A stretch of DNA of 64,000 nucleotides, taken from the NCBI GenBank assembly GCA_037957365.1, contig JARHVA010000157.1, positions 4,908,001 to 4,972,000 on the forward strand. The letters are read 5' to 3'. The DNA comes from Torreya grandis (Eukaryota; Streptophyta; Pinopsida; Cupressales; Taxaceae). Positions within the stretch are counted from its first letter, which is position 1, and the number at the start of each line of letters is the position of its first letter. Below the pieces are notes generated by a model. That model did not search any database. It saw only the letters and a list, made by a program, of their open reading frames with translations, and was not told where the DNA came from. Shown one piece after another: positions 48,801 to 60,117 of the stretch. A program made the position numbers and the translations under genes.

Positions 48801-49565
48801 ACCAAGGGGAAAGCTGACTTGATACTCTGGTCAAGTATAAAGCATGATTAATGATATATTTTGGCTAAGCACCTGACACCCTTATCACTGTGGTGTGTGA
48901 AGTGAGGGGGTAGGCCCTAAAACCAAGCCTATATCATTACCACTATAGTCCCTTTTAGCCCAAACTAATTGAAACCATCCTTAGATTGCCATTCTAGTTC
49001 CTTGCTTATAGCCAACTTCTTATCACATTTAAAAACATATCTTAATAATATAATAAACATTTATGTTGACTAGTTAGTTAGCTATTTAATTTCCAAGTTG
49101 ATTGCTTGTTCTTTACTCAATTATAAGGTTTTATTCTATGTAATTCAATTAGATTGGCTAGCGTTTATTGAATTGACTGTTTGTTTCCTTTTAGCTATTT
49201 CTTTTCAAATTATTTGCAAAAGTTATCTTGTTTCAATTCACAAACCTATCATAAGCTTCTTAACTTTCCCCATCTGTTATACTAGATCGACCTAGTTGAC
49301 CTTGTACTATTTGCAGACTCTACTTTTTTCCTTTTCTAGCCTTTATTCACTATACTGGATTGACCTAGTTGACCCTGTACTATTTATAGGCCCTTATTTT
49401 TGTGCTAGGTTGACCTAGTCGACCCTATATTGATTTCTACCTTCCCTGTTTATCAATCTAGTTCTCTATTTCTCCTTTGAATTTTGATCATTCCTTTTCA
49501 ATAATAATGAAGTCTCCTATTATAATCTTCTTGGATAGCTTGAATCCATTTAGATACAATATGGG
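45826..49565 (+). mobile_element. 5' region of gypsy element F (LTR and leader, limits uncertain)
   Basis: The stretch precedes F gag on the same strand. CACCTATAAATATAAG at about 47181-47196 is a good TATA context, followed by AATAAATATT near 47220. A possible LTR start is TGAAAAGGGGACATTACA at about 45817-45834. I could not fix the LTR end or primer site because the second F LTR lies outside the window. The long leader carries the TTGACC pair array and the donor-like CAGGTAAGTAT at 47435-47445. Confidence 0.45.
46957..49429. repeat. Scattered GGTTGACCTAGTCGACC motif array in F
   Basis: About 14 copies of a near-palindromic pair, GGTTGACCYAGTYGACCCTR or its reverse complement, at about 46958, 47011, 47121, 48004, 48065, 48121, 48170, 48233, 48411, 48460, 48509, 49264, 49356 and 49403. 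Spacing is irregular (50 to 860 bp). Each copy contains two TTGAC cores, the W-box core of WRKY factors; binding is inference only. Confidence 0.8.
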
Positions 49566-50940
49566 ATGTTCATTTCTCCCTCTCTTTTCCTCCTAAGAAC
49601 ACCATCACTCTTGAGACACCTTTCCCCTCCATCTATACACTGTAATATGGTGCAAATAACACCTCAAGATGAAGTTGATGGATATAATCCTTTATATACT
49701 TACCAAGAAACTTCTCATCTTCAAAATCTTAAAATCAATGTGGGAGTAATTGATACAAGTATACTTAATAATCCTTCTTCTAGTAATCCTCCCCCTAACA
49801 CCAATTTGGGGAGTGCTCCTACCAACACCAACCCACCTTATGATATAACTCAAATTTTATCCCAATTTATCCAACAAATGAACATAATGAAAAATTATAA
49901 TACCAAACAAATAATGCAACTTCAACAACATATATACAATGTGGCTAATCAACCTCCAACTATGCATCCTCAAGCTAATCCCAATTTTATTCCTCCACCT
50001 CTTTAGGATGCCTCAGGTAATGTTATTCCTCAACCCATAATGAATAAAAATATGCTTCAAACCATTCAAAATGAGCCTTTAGATCCCTTCATTGTATTCA
50101 TTGATATTGGTAACATATCTCTAACTTTCAACTATGATGGGACGAAAGATCCTACCTCATTTCTTAAAGTCTTTGGCAACCTTTATAAAGAGTGGATCCA
50201 CACTAATACCTTCACCAAAACTAAAATCTTAGTGAAAAACTTCACTAGTGATGTATTAGAATGGTATAATCAACTTCCCCGACATTATATTTGGAAAATT
50301 GAAGATTTGGTTAATCCTTTGGTTAAAGAATTTCAACACAATTATCTTTCCAAAAATTGTCTTAGCCACTTCATTAATGCTAAGCAATCTCCCCCTGAAT
50401 CAACTCATGCCTTTATCAAAATATGGAAATAATTGGCCCATAAATCCAACCATAACATGACTTATGATAACTTATTCAAACTCTTTATCACTACTTTAAC
50501 TCCCATTCTTCAATATAAGGTTTGAAACTCTGCTCCCCAAACACTTAATGAAGCTCTTGACCAAGCTAAACATCGAGACTTTCTTATGAAAAAATTCAAA
50601 TTTAATCCTAGAATTATTAAAGGATATTTCAAAAAATCTAATGCTATCACTAATAATACTCCATAAACCAAACTAGGATTTGCCAAAATTGATGTTCCTT
50701 TACATTTTCATACACCTCTTTCAGTTCAACAAATGAAATAATTTTTACTACCCTCAAAACCTTTCATCTATGCCAATGCTCCTCCTAAGTGGTATGACCC
50801 AAATATATTTTGTTGGTTCCATGTTGGCATTGGAATTATAATGAATCTTGTAGAGGATTCACTAAATTTATTATCTCCTATATGCTTGGTGATTCATTCA
50901 ATCATGAAGCTATGATCAATCTTCATCGTCAAGAATACAT
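49566..50940 (+). pseudogene. Gypsy element F gag
   Basis: Read in one frame with about five stops. A plausible start is the Met at 49647 (MVQITPQDEVDGYNPL). A Pro/Asn-rich linker and a Gln-rich stretch follow. The Retrotrans_gag region begins with LTFNYDGTKDPTSFLKVFGN and continues ILVKNFTSDVLEWYNQLP and VKEFQHNYLS (50130-50370). After the TAA at 50430 the frame continues with YDNLFKLFITTLTPILQYKV and ALDQAKHRDFLMKKF. This is a Ty3/gypsy Gag distinct from that of E. The element is cut at 51532 by E, and its protease resumes at 63767. Confidence 0.8.
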
Positions 50941-51532
50941 CGCTGCTTTTCAAAAATGACAAACTTCCAAAGCTTCTACTTCAAATAACCAAAAATATTC
51001 TTAAAATAATCAATCAAATACCAAAGATATTTGTTCCATTAATGTCTATTATGACTAACATTTTAACAATTCTCAATATGTCAATACTGCTAAGGTTAAT
51101 TATTGTTGTAAACCAACTCACAAAGATCCCGTTAAGCTGAAAAAGTCATATTTGGAAGAACAAATTCTTAAGATACTACCACCACTAATGTTGCTTTGGA
51201 AGCCCAAGAGGAACAATCTCCTCCTTCTGATCCCCAACCACATCTATTTTTCCAAAGTCTAATTTACCTATTAAAACTCATGTTGGTTCTTCTAAGTCTC
51301 ATTGCAACTTTATTGAAGAACTCAACTCTATGCCTTGTAAGATTCCAGTTATGGAGTTGGTTTGTACCTCTCCCTATCATTTTAAGTTACTTATGCAAAA
51401 AATATAAGAAATTGAATATCCATCTTCCATATATGACGAACTGCCTTCTATTGAATCTCAACCTACCAATGTAAATAGCATTAAAACTATGTGTCCTTCC
51501 AAGCCCTCTATTGAATTCTAGCTGTTGTTCCC
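50941..51532 (+). pseudogene. F gag-protease spacer, decayed
   Basis: Continues F toward the protease. The text includes KPTHKDPVKLKKSYLEEQI and, in another phase, SHCNFIEELNSMPCKIPVME. Phase changes are frequent. No DTG/DSG triplet is visible before the E insertion. Confidence 0.55.
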
Positions 51533-53946
51533 AAAATTTGTCACTTGTTTTTGGGGACAACATATCAACTATTTTGGTCCTGTAGGCCAAAATTCTCTCT
51601 TCCCTTCTCAAAAAATGTTTTGAGCACTTAAGTTCTTCCATTATTCAAGTATTTTCAGTCAAAGGACTCGTAGATTCAACAGGTTCAACAACTTCAACTG
51701 GTGAGATCTCACAAAGGAACAAATTCCAAACACTTAGGCATTTCAATGCTGGTTCAATGCCGAGGTTCAATAAAAAAGACTCAGCAGCGGGCTTCAAACA
51801 AATGGAATGAACCATTAAACCATTGAACCCCGCTTCAGCAAAGTTAAAAGAGTTCAACGAGTTTAAAGGTTCAAAAAGAGTTAAGCGCTCAATGAGTTCA
51901 AAGAAGTTCAACCACTTTGAAGACTTTGGCAAGTTCAAAGTTCAACCAGTTTGAAAAGTTCAAATGACTTTAAAAGACTTAAACAAAAGAAGACTTCGTC
52001 AAAAAAATATTAAACCATTGAACCTTGAACCAAAAGAGTTCAATGAGTTCAAAGGTTCAACGAGTTCAAAAAAGTTTGAGAGACTTAGAAGAACAAAGGA
52101 TTCGAAGAGCAAAGAATGAACCATTGAACCATTGAACCTTGAACCAAAAGACTTCAAAGTTCAAAGGTTCAATGAGTTCAATAGAAAAAAAAGGATCCAG
52201 AAAGTTCAAAGGACCAAAAGATTCGAAGAAAGAGAATGAATCGTTGAACCTTGAACCAAAATGGTTCAAAGTTCAAAGGTTTAAAGGTTCAAGGAATTTC
52301 AAAGTTTGAAAGGAAGCTTCGAGTGAAGGAAGGAAGTGAAAGATTCTAGAGACAAGTTCGAGGAGATGGTTTAACCGATTGAACCAAGGAGCTAATAAGA
52401 CCACCCGAACCATTGAACCATTGAACCGATGCACTCTCATGGTTCAAAGGTTCAAAATTTAAAGTGGGTCAACTGCCTAGAGACCAGTGATGTCCCCGTA
52501 GACGTCAAACTCATAAGTAATGAAATAACCATTTATTTTCAAAAGTGGCACAGACCTGAGAAGCTAAAAGAGCTAGTAGAAAGGGAAGAGATAGCCTGAG
52601 AGCTCAGATCACGAAGAAGAGACAAAATGCATTAAAAAAGAGGGAACAAGAGGGAAGGACCAAAAATATTTGCAAAAAAGCTATTCTAGTAGGTGGAACA
52701 GTCCACCAAGTAGACATCAGAGCACACAAATATTTAAAGGCACGACCTATTTTTCTCTCTTTAAATAAGAACGAGTGGATAGCTGCATGAATATCTAAAA
52801 GAGGACTGGGTGGCCCATACTTCAAAAGGAGATATTTGAGATGAATTGACATACCATAGTTAAGGCCGATGCCCTGTTCTAGCATGGCCCCTTCACAATG
52901 CATTCAAGGCATTGAATGCAGCATGGTTCATTCCATGAAACAAAGTGCCCAAGTCTTTCTTGGAGTGCTATATATTGTAATCTCTTATTTTATGCAAAGG
53001 AGATCTCTCTGTTATAGAAGCAAAACTTTGCCCAAATTGAAAGGCATTTTCCTAAGACTTTGAGCTCATATTGTCAATCATATTTTCTTTATTTGAATGA
53101 GAAAATAAGTGACCTTTCAGACTTTGTGATAGAATAGCTTGTGTTATTTAATAAATTGTTCTTATGTCTGTTTCCTAAAAGCATTCTTGTCCATTTAATT
53201 TAACAAGCAGAACTAGTGGAAGTAATTAGGAAGGTGTCTTGAAGCCAACTGTGGAGAGACTTTGTGATACCACAATTGTCTTTAAATTTGTCTATTTTCT
53301 ATTTCTATGTAAAGGATGTTGGGATGACTTTGTGCCCCCATTGTCCTTTATATAATTCACTCTTTGGTAGTTGAGGTGGAGACTTTGTGTTACATCTCAT
53401 TCTGCTGTGTTACTACATCCTTTTACAGTCAATACTAGAAATATTCCTGTTGTTTGCTGAATAACACTTCTGAAAGAAGAGAAGTGCATTCTATCATTTC
53501 ACCAAGATTTCTCCTTTGTTTGTAAACATCATTTCTAAAAAAAGAGAGATGGATGGTGTTATCCTACCTTAAGTGTTATTTTCAACTTATATTTATAGTA
53601 TATTAATATATCATAGTTATAGGGAACCTCCCCTTGATGAGAGGAGAGATTTGTCCCCTTTTGATGCGGTAGACCTGCACATTTGTCTGATCAATCTCCT
53701 TATGATGTGGTTGAAGCAACCTATTTTGCCCATCAGTTAACTGGTGACAAAATATTCATACAATAGTTTTTGGTGACTCTACTGGGGAACACAATAGTTT
53801 TCAACAGTTTGAAGCCTCAAGCTTCAAATTGAAGCATCTCCTATGTCTTATCCATTTCTATTATTTAATCTGGTTTGCAAAACTAGAGCCACTGGAGATC
53901 AAACATTTCACTTCTTTTTCCACTTTCCTCCAGCTCCACGCCAACA
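51533..53946 (+). repeat. E 5' LTR (about 2.41 kb)
   Basis: Starts TGTTGTTCCCAAAATTTG. It contains a TTCAAAGGTTCAA array (about 51800-52460), TATA-like CTATATATT at 52968-52976, and a 181-bp duplication of the primer/leader unit at its end. I place the end at CCAACA 53946, but an end near 53762, before the first leader unit, is equally possible. Confidence 0.8.
51800..52460 (+). repeat. GTTCAAAGGTTCAA array in E LTR
   Basis: Dozens of GTTCAA, TTGAACC and TTCAAAG words on both strands. The matching array is at about 60380-61060 in the second LTR. It is related in wording to the GGTTCAA array of D. Confidence 0.85.
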
Positions 53947-54040
53947 ATTTTTGGCGACTCTGCTGGGGACCATTTTATGCAGTTTGAAGCCTCAAGCTTT
54001 AAATTAAAGTAGTCCCTATCCTTACCCATTTTAGTTTCAA
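53767..54040 (+). repeat. Duplicated primer-site/leader unit of E
   Basis: TTTTTGGTGACTCTACTGGG at 53767 is repeated as TTTTTGGCGACTCTGCTGGG at 53948, 181 bp later. Each copy is followed by GTTTGAAGCCTCAAGCTT. The second LTR shows the same pair at 62362 and 62543. Either copy could be the working primer-binding site. Confidence 0.85.
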
Positions 54041-54043
54041 AAT

Positions 54044-55135
54044 TTGACAGCCTCACGGTATACAAGAAGCCAAAGATCTAAAGGTATTGTTGACCCTGTA
54101 TTTGATTTGGTACAACAAAGTGATTTTGATCCTTTCCCTTCACCATCTCACCTTCAACAAACTAGAAGTTTTCCTCCTACAAAATTCAGGTCTCCATTAC
54201 CAAGCAAAGCATCCATTTCTACTGTTAGCAGAGCTTTATCTATATCTACTCCACCCATATTTGTTATTCCCCCTTTTCATAGCCATATAATGACAATTCA
54301 ATTCCCTTGGGGTAACTCTTTTGGACCGCTCAATCTAACTCCACCTCTACATGAACTACCTCATAGTTCAAGGAAGAATTTCCCCAGGTTCTTTGGTGAT
54401 GGGAGAGTTCATTCTAATGAACATATTGTAGCCTTCAGCATAGCCTGTGGTGTGATAGGCGTGGAGTATGAGGATGTAGTAGTCAGGATGTTTGTGAAAA
54501 CATTGCAAGGCATTATTACAGACTAGTTCTATCATCTACAAGCACAAACAGTGACTGACTGAAACAACCTCAAAGCCAAGTTTGAAGCAAGGTTCAAGTC
54601 TATAGAAGATGTGCATGCCCTGCTAACCCAACTCACACAAATGAAGAAAGAGCCTCATGAACCTATGAGGGACTTCATAGCTAAGTTCGAAAAGCTGAAG
54701 AATAGGATTCCTACCATTGCTCAGCCAACAACTGAGAATCTCAAATGCTTCTTCATCAACTCTCAGCTACCTGAGGAGAGTTTTCTATTGAGACATGCTG
54801 GCCACATAGACCTTGCTACTGCTCAAAATTTGGCCATTGAGGTAAAACATGATCTTATCTTGGTAGGAAAGATAAGAAGAGATCCTAACAGAGGTAAATC
54901 TTCTTCATCCTCTGAATATCCATCCATAGACACCATTGATCTAATGGTGCAGAAGCTGGTGAATGAGTTGCTAGCTCTTAGAAAGTAAATAGTGCAAGGG
55001 ATGACTGCTCCTCCTTCATACTGAGATATACCAAGGAGGACATTCCCTAATTAGTCATATCAAGGCAATGCTACCAAAAATCAAGGGCAGCCAAATCGCC
55101 TTCCTCCTCCATAGGGTAAACTCACTATTGAAGTA
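54044..55135 (+). pseudogene. Element E1 gag
   Basis: Frame starting with a TTG-led TASRYTRSQRSKG (an ATG may have been lost). The Retrotrans_gag region reads KNFPRFFGDGRVHSNEHIVA, YEDVVVRMFVKTLQG, then stops at 54524 and 54560, and continues HALLTQLTQMKKEPHEPMRD (54611 onward). The sister E2 has TGG (Trp) at both stop positions, which shows that they were made by G-to-A changes. The frame then closes near LLALRK at 54988 by AAA-to-TAA relative to E2. Gag would form particles holding the RNA and enzymes. Confidence 0.9.
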
Positions 55136-56430
55136 GCTCTAGCCAACTCAGTAGTTAGATACCTTGAAATAGAATCAAAATTTTCCTTCCAGCTTGAGTT
55201 GAACCCAGAAGATGACATTGATATCTTTGCAAGAAACTAAGAAGAATCAATTGGCAACTCCAACATCAGTTTCCTGAATTACCAGGATGAATCTAGAAGT
55301 AAAGGTGAAGCATTTGATGGATCATATACTATATTCACCTGGACTCAGAACCAGTCAGCCAAACAAGTTGATAAGATAAAATCAGGGGAAGGATCTCAAC
55401 TGATAATTTTAATTTCTAAATAGGGGACTACTCTTCCTTTTCAATTAAAGGACCTGGTGATTGCTAAAAAGGTAAGTACTTCAAATATTCCTGCACCTTT
55501 TGCTTCAAATTCGTAGGCCAGTACCACCCCTCCTTAAAACTAGAATGTTGAACTGCCTTCCCCTATTCCTAATTCATTTTAGACATTTGATATAATCGAC
55601 CATGTCAAGAAAACTAAAATTCAAATGTTTGAATTTAAATTCCTGTAATTCAACCTTGAGCAGTTGGATAGGTTAATTCAATGTGTGAAGAATCAAACTG
55701 TCCATGCAAGAAAAGATATTAGAAAGGTAACTCATGATCCCCCAAGGAACATGTCCACCCTAAATAATCTTATAATTACTCTTCCTGCTGCCCTTGGGAA
55801 AATAAAACTATTTTATGTTTCCCTACTGATAAATGGACACTAGCTAAACAATTGCATCATAGACTCAGGTGCATCTGATAATGTCATGCCCACCAAAGTG
55901 GCAGGATCTCTTGGTCTCACACTAACCAAGACCTTTGAGAGATGTTTCTCCATGGAAAACAAACAAGTGTCACTATTGGGACAAATCAAGGATGCCCAAT
56001 TTGCATTTGTGACATTCTCAAATAAGAAAATTAAGATGATAGTCTTGGTGGTCAATGTCCCAACCTCTTATAGTATCCTTTTTGGTCAATTTTTTTGCAA
56101 GGATGTTGGTAGAGAAATAAGCATGGACCTATCTAAAGTGAGGATTCCAGTCAAAGGTGTCATGCAGAGATCGCTTCTTGAGGAGGCAAAATATGTTTTC
56201 ACTCAAACATCAGTGCCTTAAGCTCAAATTCTATTTGAGTCTTCAAGCATGGGTAATTACTTCCTGACCACAGAGGATGTTCATGGTTTAGTAGATGGAA
56301 GTCGTGTAAGTGGCGATCTAGGAATTAATTTAGATAAGATATCAAAAAAATTGGTAGGGCACAGTTCACATGAAAAGGGATGTTCCCTTCTTGATGAAGA
56401 AAAATCTGAAAGAAGATCAAATTTTGATGA
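55136..56430 (+). pseudogene. Element E1 protease region
   Basis: After a spacer with stops, the retropepsin reads CIIDSGASDNVMPTKVAGSL, with the catalytic DSGA at 55862-55873. It continues AFVTFSNKKIKMIVLVVNVP and TSYSILFGQFFC, where families usually have ILLGR. The open piece is 55886-56221 (111 codons). A further open piece (56249-56437) belongs to the linker leading into the extra RNase H. Confidence 0.85.
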
Positions 56431-56439
56431 TGTCTAGAT

Positions 56440-56862
56440 TCTAGAATTCGAGGGCAATAATTCTTTTACTAGCTCTAGAGCTGGGATTTTTCTAATATCT
56501 CCTCAAGGAGATATTTTTCCTTTTTCATATAAGTTGTAGTTCAACAATACCAATAATACTGCTGAATATGAATTACTGCTGATCGAATTAAAGGCCATTC
56601 AAGACAAGGGTGTCAAACTCCTTCATGCCAAAGGAGATGCTGAGCTAGTAGTTTGTTAGGTGAGGAACCTATATCAAACCAAGAAGAGAAGATTGTGTCA
56701 TTACCACAATCTAGTTTGGGATCAAATTAAAAGCTTTGATGCTTTTAGTATCTCTGTAGTACCTAGAGAATTTAATGACTGAGCTGATGAATTAGCTATT
56801 TTTGTGACTCTCTTGGTTCCTCACCAAGATTTTGAAGGAGATAAGTACACCATCGAACTAAT
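56440..56862 (+). pseudogene. Extra plant-type RNase H (aRNH) of E1, upstream of RT
   Basis: The plus strand reads ILEFEGNNSFTSSRAGIFLI, SPQGDIFPFSYKL, FNNTNNTAEYELLLIELKAI, LLHAKGDAELVV, and PREFND then ADELA. These are the landmarks of the archaeal-like RNase H acquired by Tat gypsy elements: the first acidic site (here FEG instead of FDG), the Glu of NTAEYE, the Asp of KGDAELV and the last Asp of ADELA. Stops occur at 56536, 56657 and 56780. It lies between protease and RT; in the Tat elements I know, this domain follows the RT-RNase H block. The gypsy RNase H further on looks eroded at its first catalytic site, consistent with this domain having taken over. Confidence 0.85.
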
Positions 56863-58190
56863 TTTTTGACCAAGTGTGCTTGATAATGCTAATTATTGGT
56901 AAGTGTTCAATGGTGACAATCAAATCATTGCCTTTCTAGAACAAAAAGACAGCTTTGAATAGCTTCATTTTGAAGACAACAATCCCCTATCACAGGAATC
57001 AACCCTTGGAACAAACTCAGGCGCAGGTGAAGAATTTTTGAAGCTTAAAGGAAATTAAATTCCCAAAGGATTGGTTTCCCTTGAGAAACTATTTGATAAG
57101 CACGGCAGGTTCATCAAGCAAAAACAAAAAGATTGAAGCTCTTTCCAAGAGTTTGATCAAATAAATTTGGGTACTAAAGAAAATCCCAAGATGGTGAACA
57201 TTAGGAAGTGATACACTCCTGAGGAGAAGCTCAAATTTATTGCCCTACTTCACCATTACATAGATGTTCTAGCGTACTCCTATGATGATCTAAAATCATT
57301 CAGATCTGAAGAAATTTGCCATGAAATTCCTCTTAAGAGTGATTCGGTGCCTTACAAGTAGAAATCCCAGTAATATAATCCAAAGATATTAGATACTATT
57401 CTGTTTAAAATATAGAAAATTCTAAAAGCAAGGATAAATTTTTTGATCCATCATTCCACGTGGATTGTGAACATAGTCCCTATGAGAAAAAAGAATGGCA
57501 AAATTTGACCCTACGTGGATTTCAAAAATTTGAATCAATCCTTCTTAAAGGATAATTACCCTCTACCCATCATGGATCAAGTCCTTCAGATAGTGACTAG
57601 TTTAGAGATGTTATTAATGCTGGACAGTTTCTCAAGATACAATCAAGTGGAAGTTGGTGAAGTAGACCAACATAAGACTGCCTTCACCACACCTTAGAGC
57701 ACGTTTACGTATCGAAGAATACCATTTGGCCTGATAAATGCTGTCACCACTTTTTAGAGAGCAATGGATCTTACTTTCAAAAATGAAATGGGTAAGTTCA
57801 TTGTGGTGTACCTTGATGATTTAATAGTCTTTTCCAAGCATCGTCTTGATCACCTACATCATTTGCAACAAGTGCTAAAATGATGTTGACAAAACAATAT
57901 TTCTCTAAATCTCAAGAAGTTAATTTTTGAGGTTATAGAAGGGAAACTTCTTGGAAATATTGTGTCTCAGGAAGGCATAAAGATTGACTCAGAAAGAGTT
58001 AAATCCATCTAAGAGCTTACTCTGCCCACTAGTAAGACTGCAGTTCACTCTTTCTTCAGAAAGGTGAATTTTCTACGAAGGTTCATCCCTGAGTTTGTAG
58101 AGAAGACTCACCACATTATGGACATGATGAAGGGAAAGGCCACTTTCAACCGGACTAAAGAAGGCAAATTTTAGTACATCAAGATAGTTA
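56863..58190 (+). pseudogene. Element E1 reverse transcriptase
   Basis: The frame starts with KGLVSLEKLFDKHGRF and continues PEEKLKFIALLHHYIDVLAY and HEIPLKSDSVPYK. The fingers give STWIVNIVPMRKKNGKI and YVDFKNLNQSFLKDNYPLP. The palm gives MLLMLDSFSRYNQVEVGE, FTYRRIPFGLINAV and VVYLDDLIVFSKH, with YLDD at 57809-57820. The thumb gives GNIVSQEGIKIDSERVKSI and SFFRKVNFLRRFIPEF. About nine stops and one phase shift near 57880. This RT would make cDNA in particles primed at the leader site. Confidence 0.9.
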
Positions 58191-58840
58191 TTGCCCATGC
58201 TCCAATTCTGGTTTGTCTAGATTACACCAAAGGCTTCGTAATGTATAGTTATGCTTCCAAACACACACTTTCAACAATTCTAGTTCAACATAACAAATAA
58301 AGTGTGAAGTCTCCCATATATTTCATGAGCTATCCTCTCAAAGCTCATGAGATGAAGTATTCAAACATGGAGAAGCATGCTTATGCAGTGGTGAAGGCAG
58401 TAAAGTACTTTTATTTTTACACCCTAAACTCACACACTGTTGCAATCAAGTCCATATTAACTCAGCAAGAGTTTGTAACCAAAAGGGGCAATTGGATTGC
58501 TAAAATCTAGGAGTTTGATTTGGTTATCAAACCAACAAATCTTGTATGGGGAAGGGGCCTCTGCCAATTGATTGCTGATAACATACCAAAAGAAATAGGG
58601 CATGAAGGAACGGAGGTTGAAGACATGCCAACAGTCCTCTTTGTCACCACCATGAATGAGTGGTATTCAAATATTGCTCATTTCTTTACCTATGGTGAGT
58701 GTCTTGCTCACTTGTCTCATAAAGAAAAGAGGACTGTTAAGTTAAAAGTTGCAAAATTTGTCTTATGGGACAACGGTCTGTATAAAAGGAACCTCGATGG
58801 GGTGTTCCTTCGCTGCGTGGATAAAGAGCAGTAAAATAAA
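58191..58840 (+). pseudogene. Element E1 gypsy RNase H and connection
   Basis: Text in order: LVCLDYTKGFVMYSYASKHT, SPIYFMSYPLKAHEMKYSNM, EKHAYAVVKAVKYFYFYTL. The usual first catalytic Asp (as in LxxDAS) is replaced by Tyr in MYSYAS, so the domain was probably inactive even before the stops. The open piece 58520-58834 is the tether to integrase and includes LPT-like VLFVTTMNEWYSNIAHFFTY. Confidence 0.8.
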
Positions 58841-59935
58841 TTTCTAAGATCCTTCCATAATTTGGCTTGTGGAGGACATTTTTATGCACCTATAACTACC
58901 CATAATATTCTGTGAGCCAAGTATTATTAGCCTACCCTATTTTAAGATACATACAAATGGCTGCGTAAATGTGAACTATGTCAATAGTTCATTGGAAGAC
59001 CCAAATTGGCTGCGTTACCTCTCAAGCCAATAGTAATAGAAGAGCCATTTCAGCAATGGGAAATTGATTTCATTGGCACTGCAAACCCATCTTCGAGTGC
59101 TGGACATGATTATGTCCTTATATCCACATATTACTTCACCAAATGGGTGGAAGCTATTCCAACCAAGCATGCTACTTCAAAAATAGTATGCAATTTCCTC
59201 AAAAAAAATATCATTTCCAGGTTTGGGGTCTCAACCAAGATTATGACTAATAATGCAACGTATTTCTCTTCCCATGAGATTACTCAATTCTATTTTTATT
59301 ATAATATTACCCTTTCCCACTCCTCATATTATTTTTCACAAGGAAATGGTCAGGTAGAATTGAGCAACAAGAACTTGGTGACCATCATCAAGAAGCTGGT
59401 ATATGACAAATAACGAACCTGGCATAAAGCATTGGTTGATGCTTTATGAGCAGAAATAATTACACCCAAGAGGGCAATAAGTATGTCACCTTTCCAATTT
59501 TTGTGTGGTCTTAATGCAGAGATACCAATCACCCTGGAATTGCCAGCACTAAAATTGGCAAAGGTGGTCGAAGATCAGACATATGAAAGCTCCATCAATA
59601 AGAGGATCATGTGCTTGACTGAGATGGATGAGAAACGAACTATGGTAGTGGACCAAATTATTGCACATCAAATTTTGGTGAAGAATCTCTTCGACCAGAA
59701 AGTAAAAACTCATAATTTTTAGATTAGTGATCAAGTTCTGTTATGGGACAAGAGAAGAGAACCAAAGGGAATGCATGGGAAATTCGATTCCTTATGAAAA
59801 GGCCAATTTTCTATTCATCAACTCAATGGTGAAAATAGTTTCCTATTGAAGTATCAAGATGGCACATCCTTTTCTCTGCCTCACAATGGGTAGCATCTGA
59901 AGCACTTCAATTCTTGAAGTATCAGATAAGTCCGG
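58841..59935 (+). pseudogene. Element E1 integrase
   Basis: The zinc domain is visible as FHNLACGGHFYAPITT then LRKCELCQ (58855-58985). The core reads QQWEIDFIGTANPSSSAGHD with the first Asp at 59065-59067, then STKIMTNNATYF, where the second catalytic Asp (TDN) is Asn, and GNGQVELSNKNLVTIIKKLV with the Glu. The C-terminal part has MDEKRTMVVDQIIAHQILVK and QVLLWDKRREPKG. I saw no chromodomain, which fits a non-chromovirus. Integrase inserts the cDNA; here the Asn change and stops show it is dead. Confidence 0.88.
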
Positions 59936-60117
59936 TTGTACATTTGTTTAGTCTTTAGCTTATTTTGTGTTATTCATTTTCATTTGTTTTTGGTGCCTTT
60001 ATTTTTAGGTAGCATGACTCTGTATCCCAATGGCATATTTAAAGGCACTGGAGATTCTAGATTTTACTCCCTTTGATTATTTTTACAATTAATGGAAGTT
60101 CTCCAACCGGAGCCAAT
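59936..60117 (+). other. E1 3' untranslated region
   Basis: Short AT-rich segment before the right LTR. No clear purine tract; the best is GGAAGTTCTCCAACCGGAG at 60094-60112. Confidence 0.6.

Noticed and set aside
58191..58520. Gypsy RNase H of E considered as a functional domain
   Set aside because: The first catalytic Asp position is Tyr (MYSYAS) and stops follow, so activity is unlikely.
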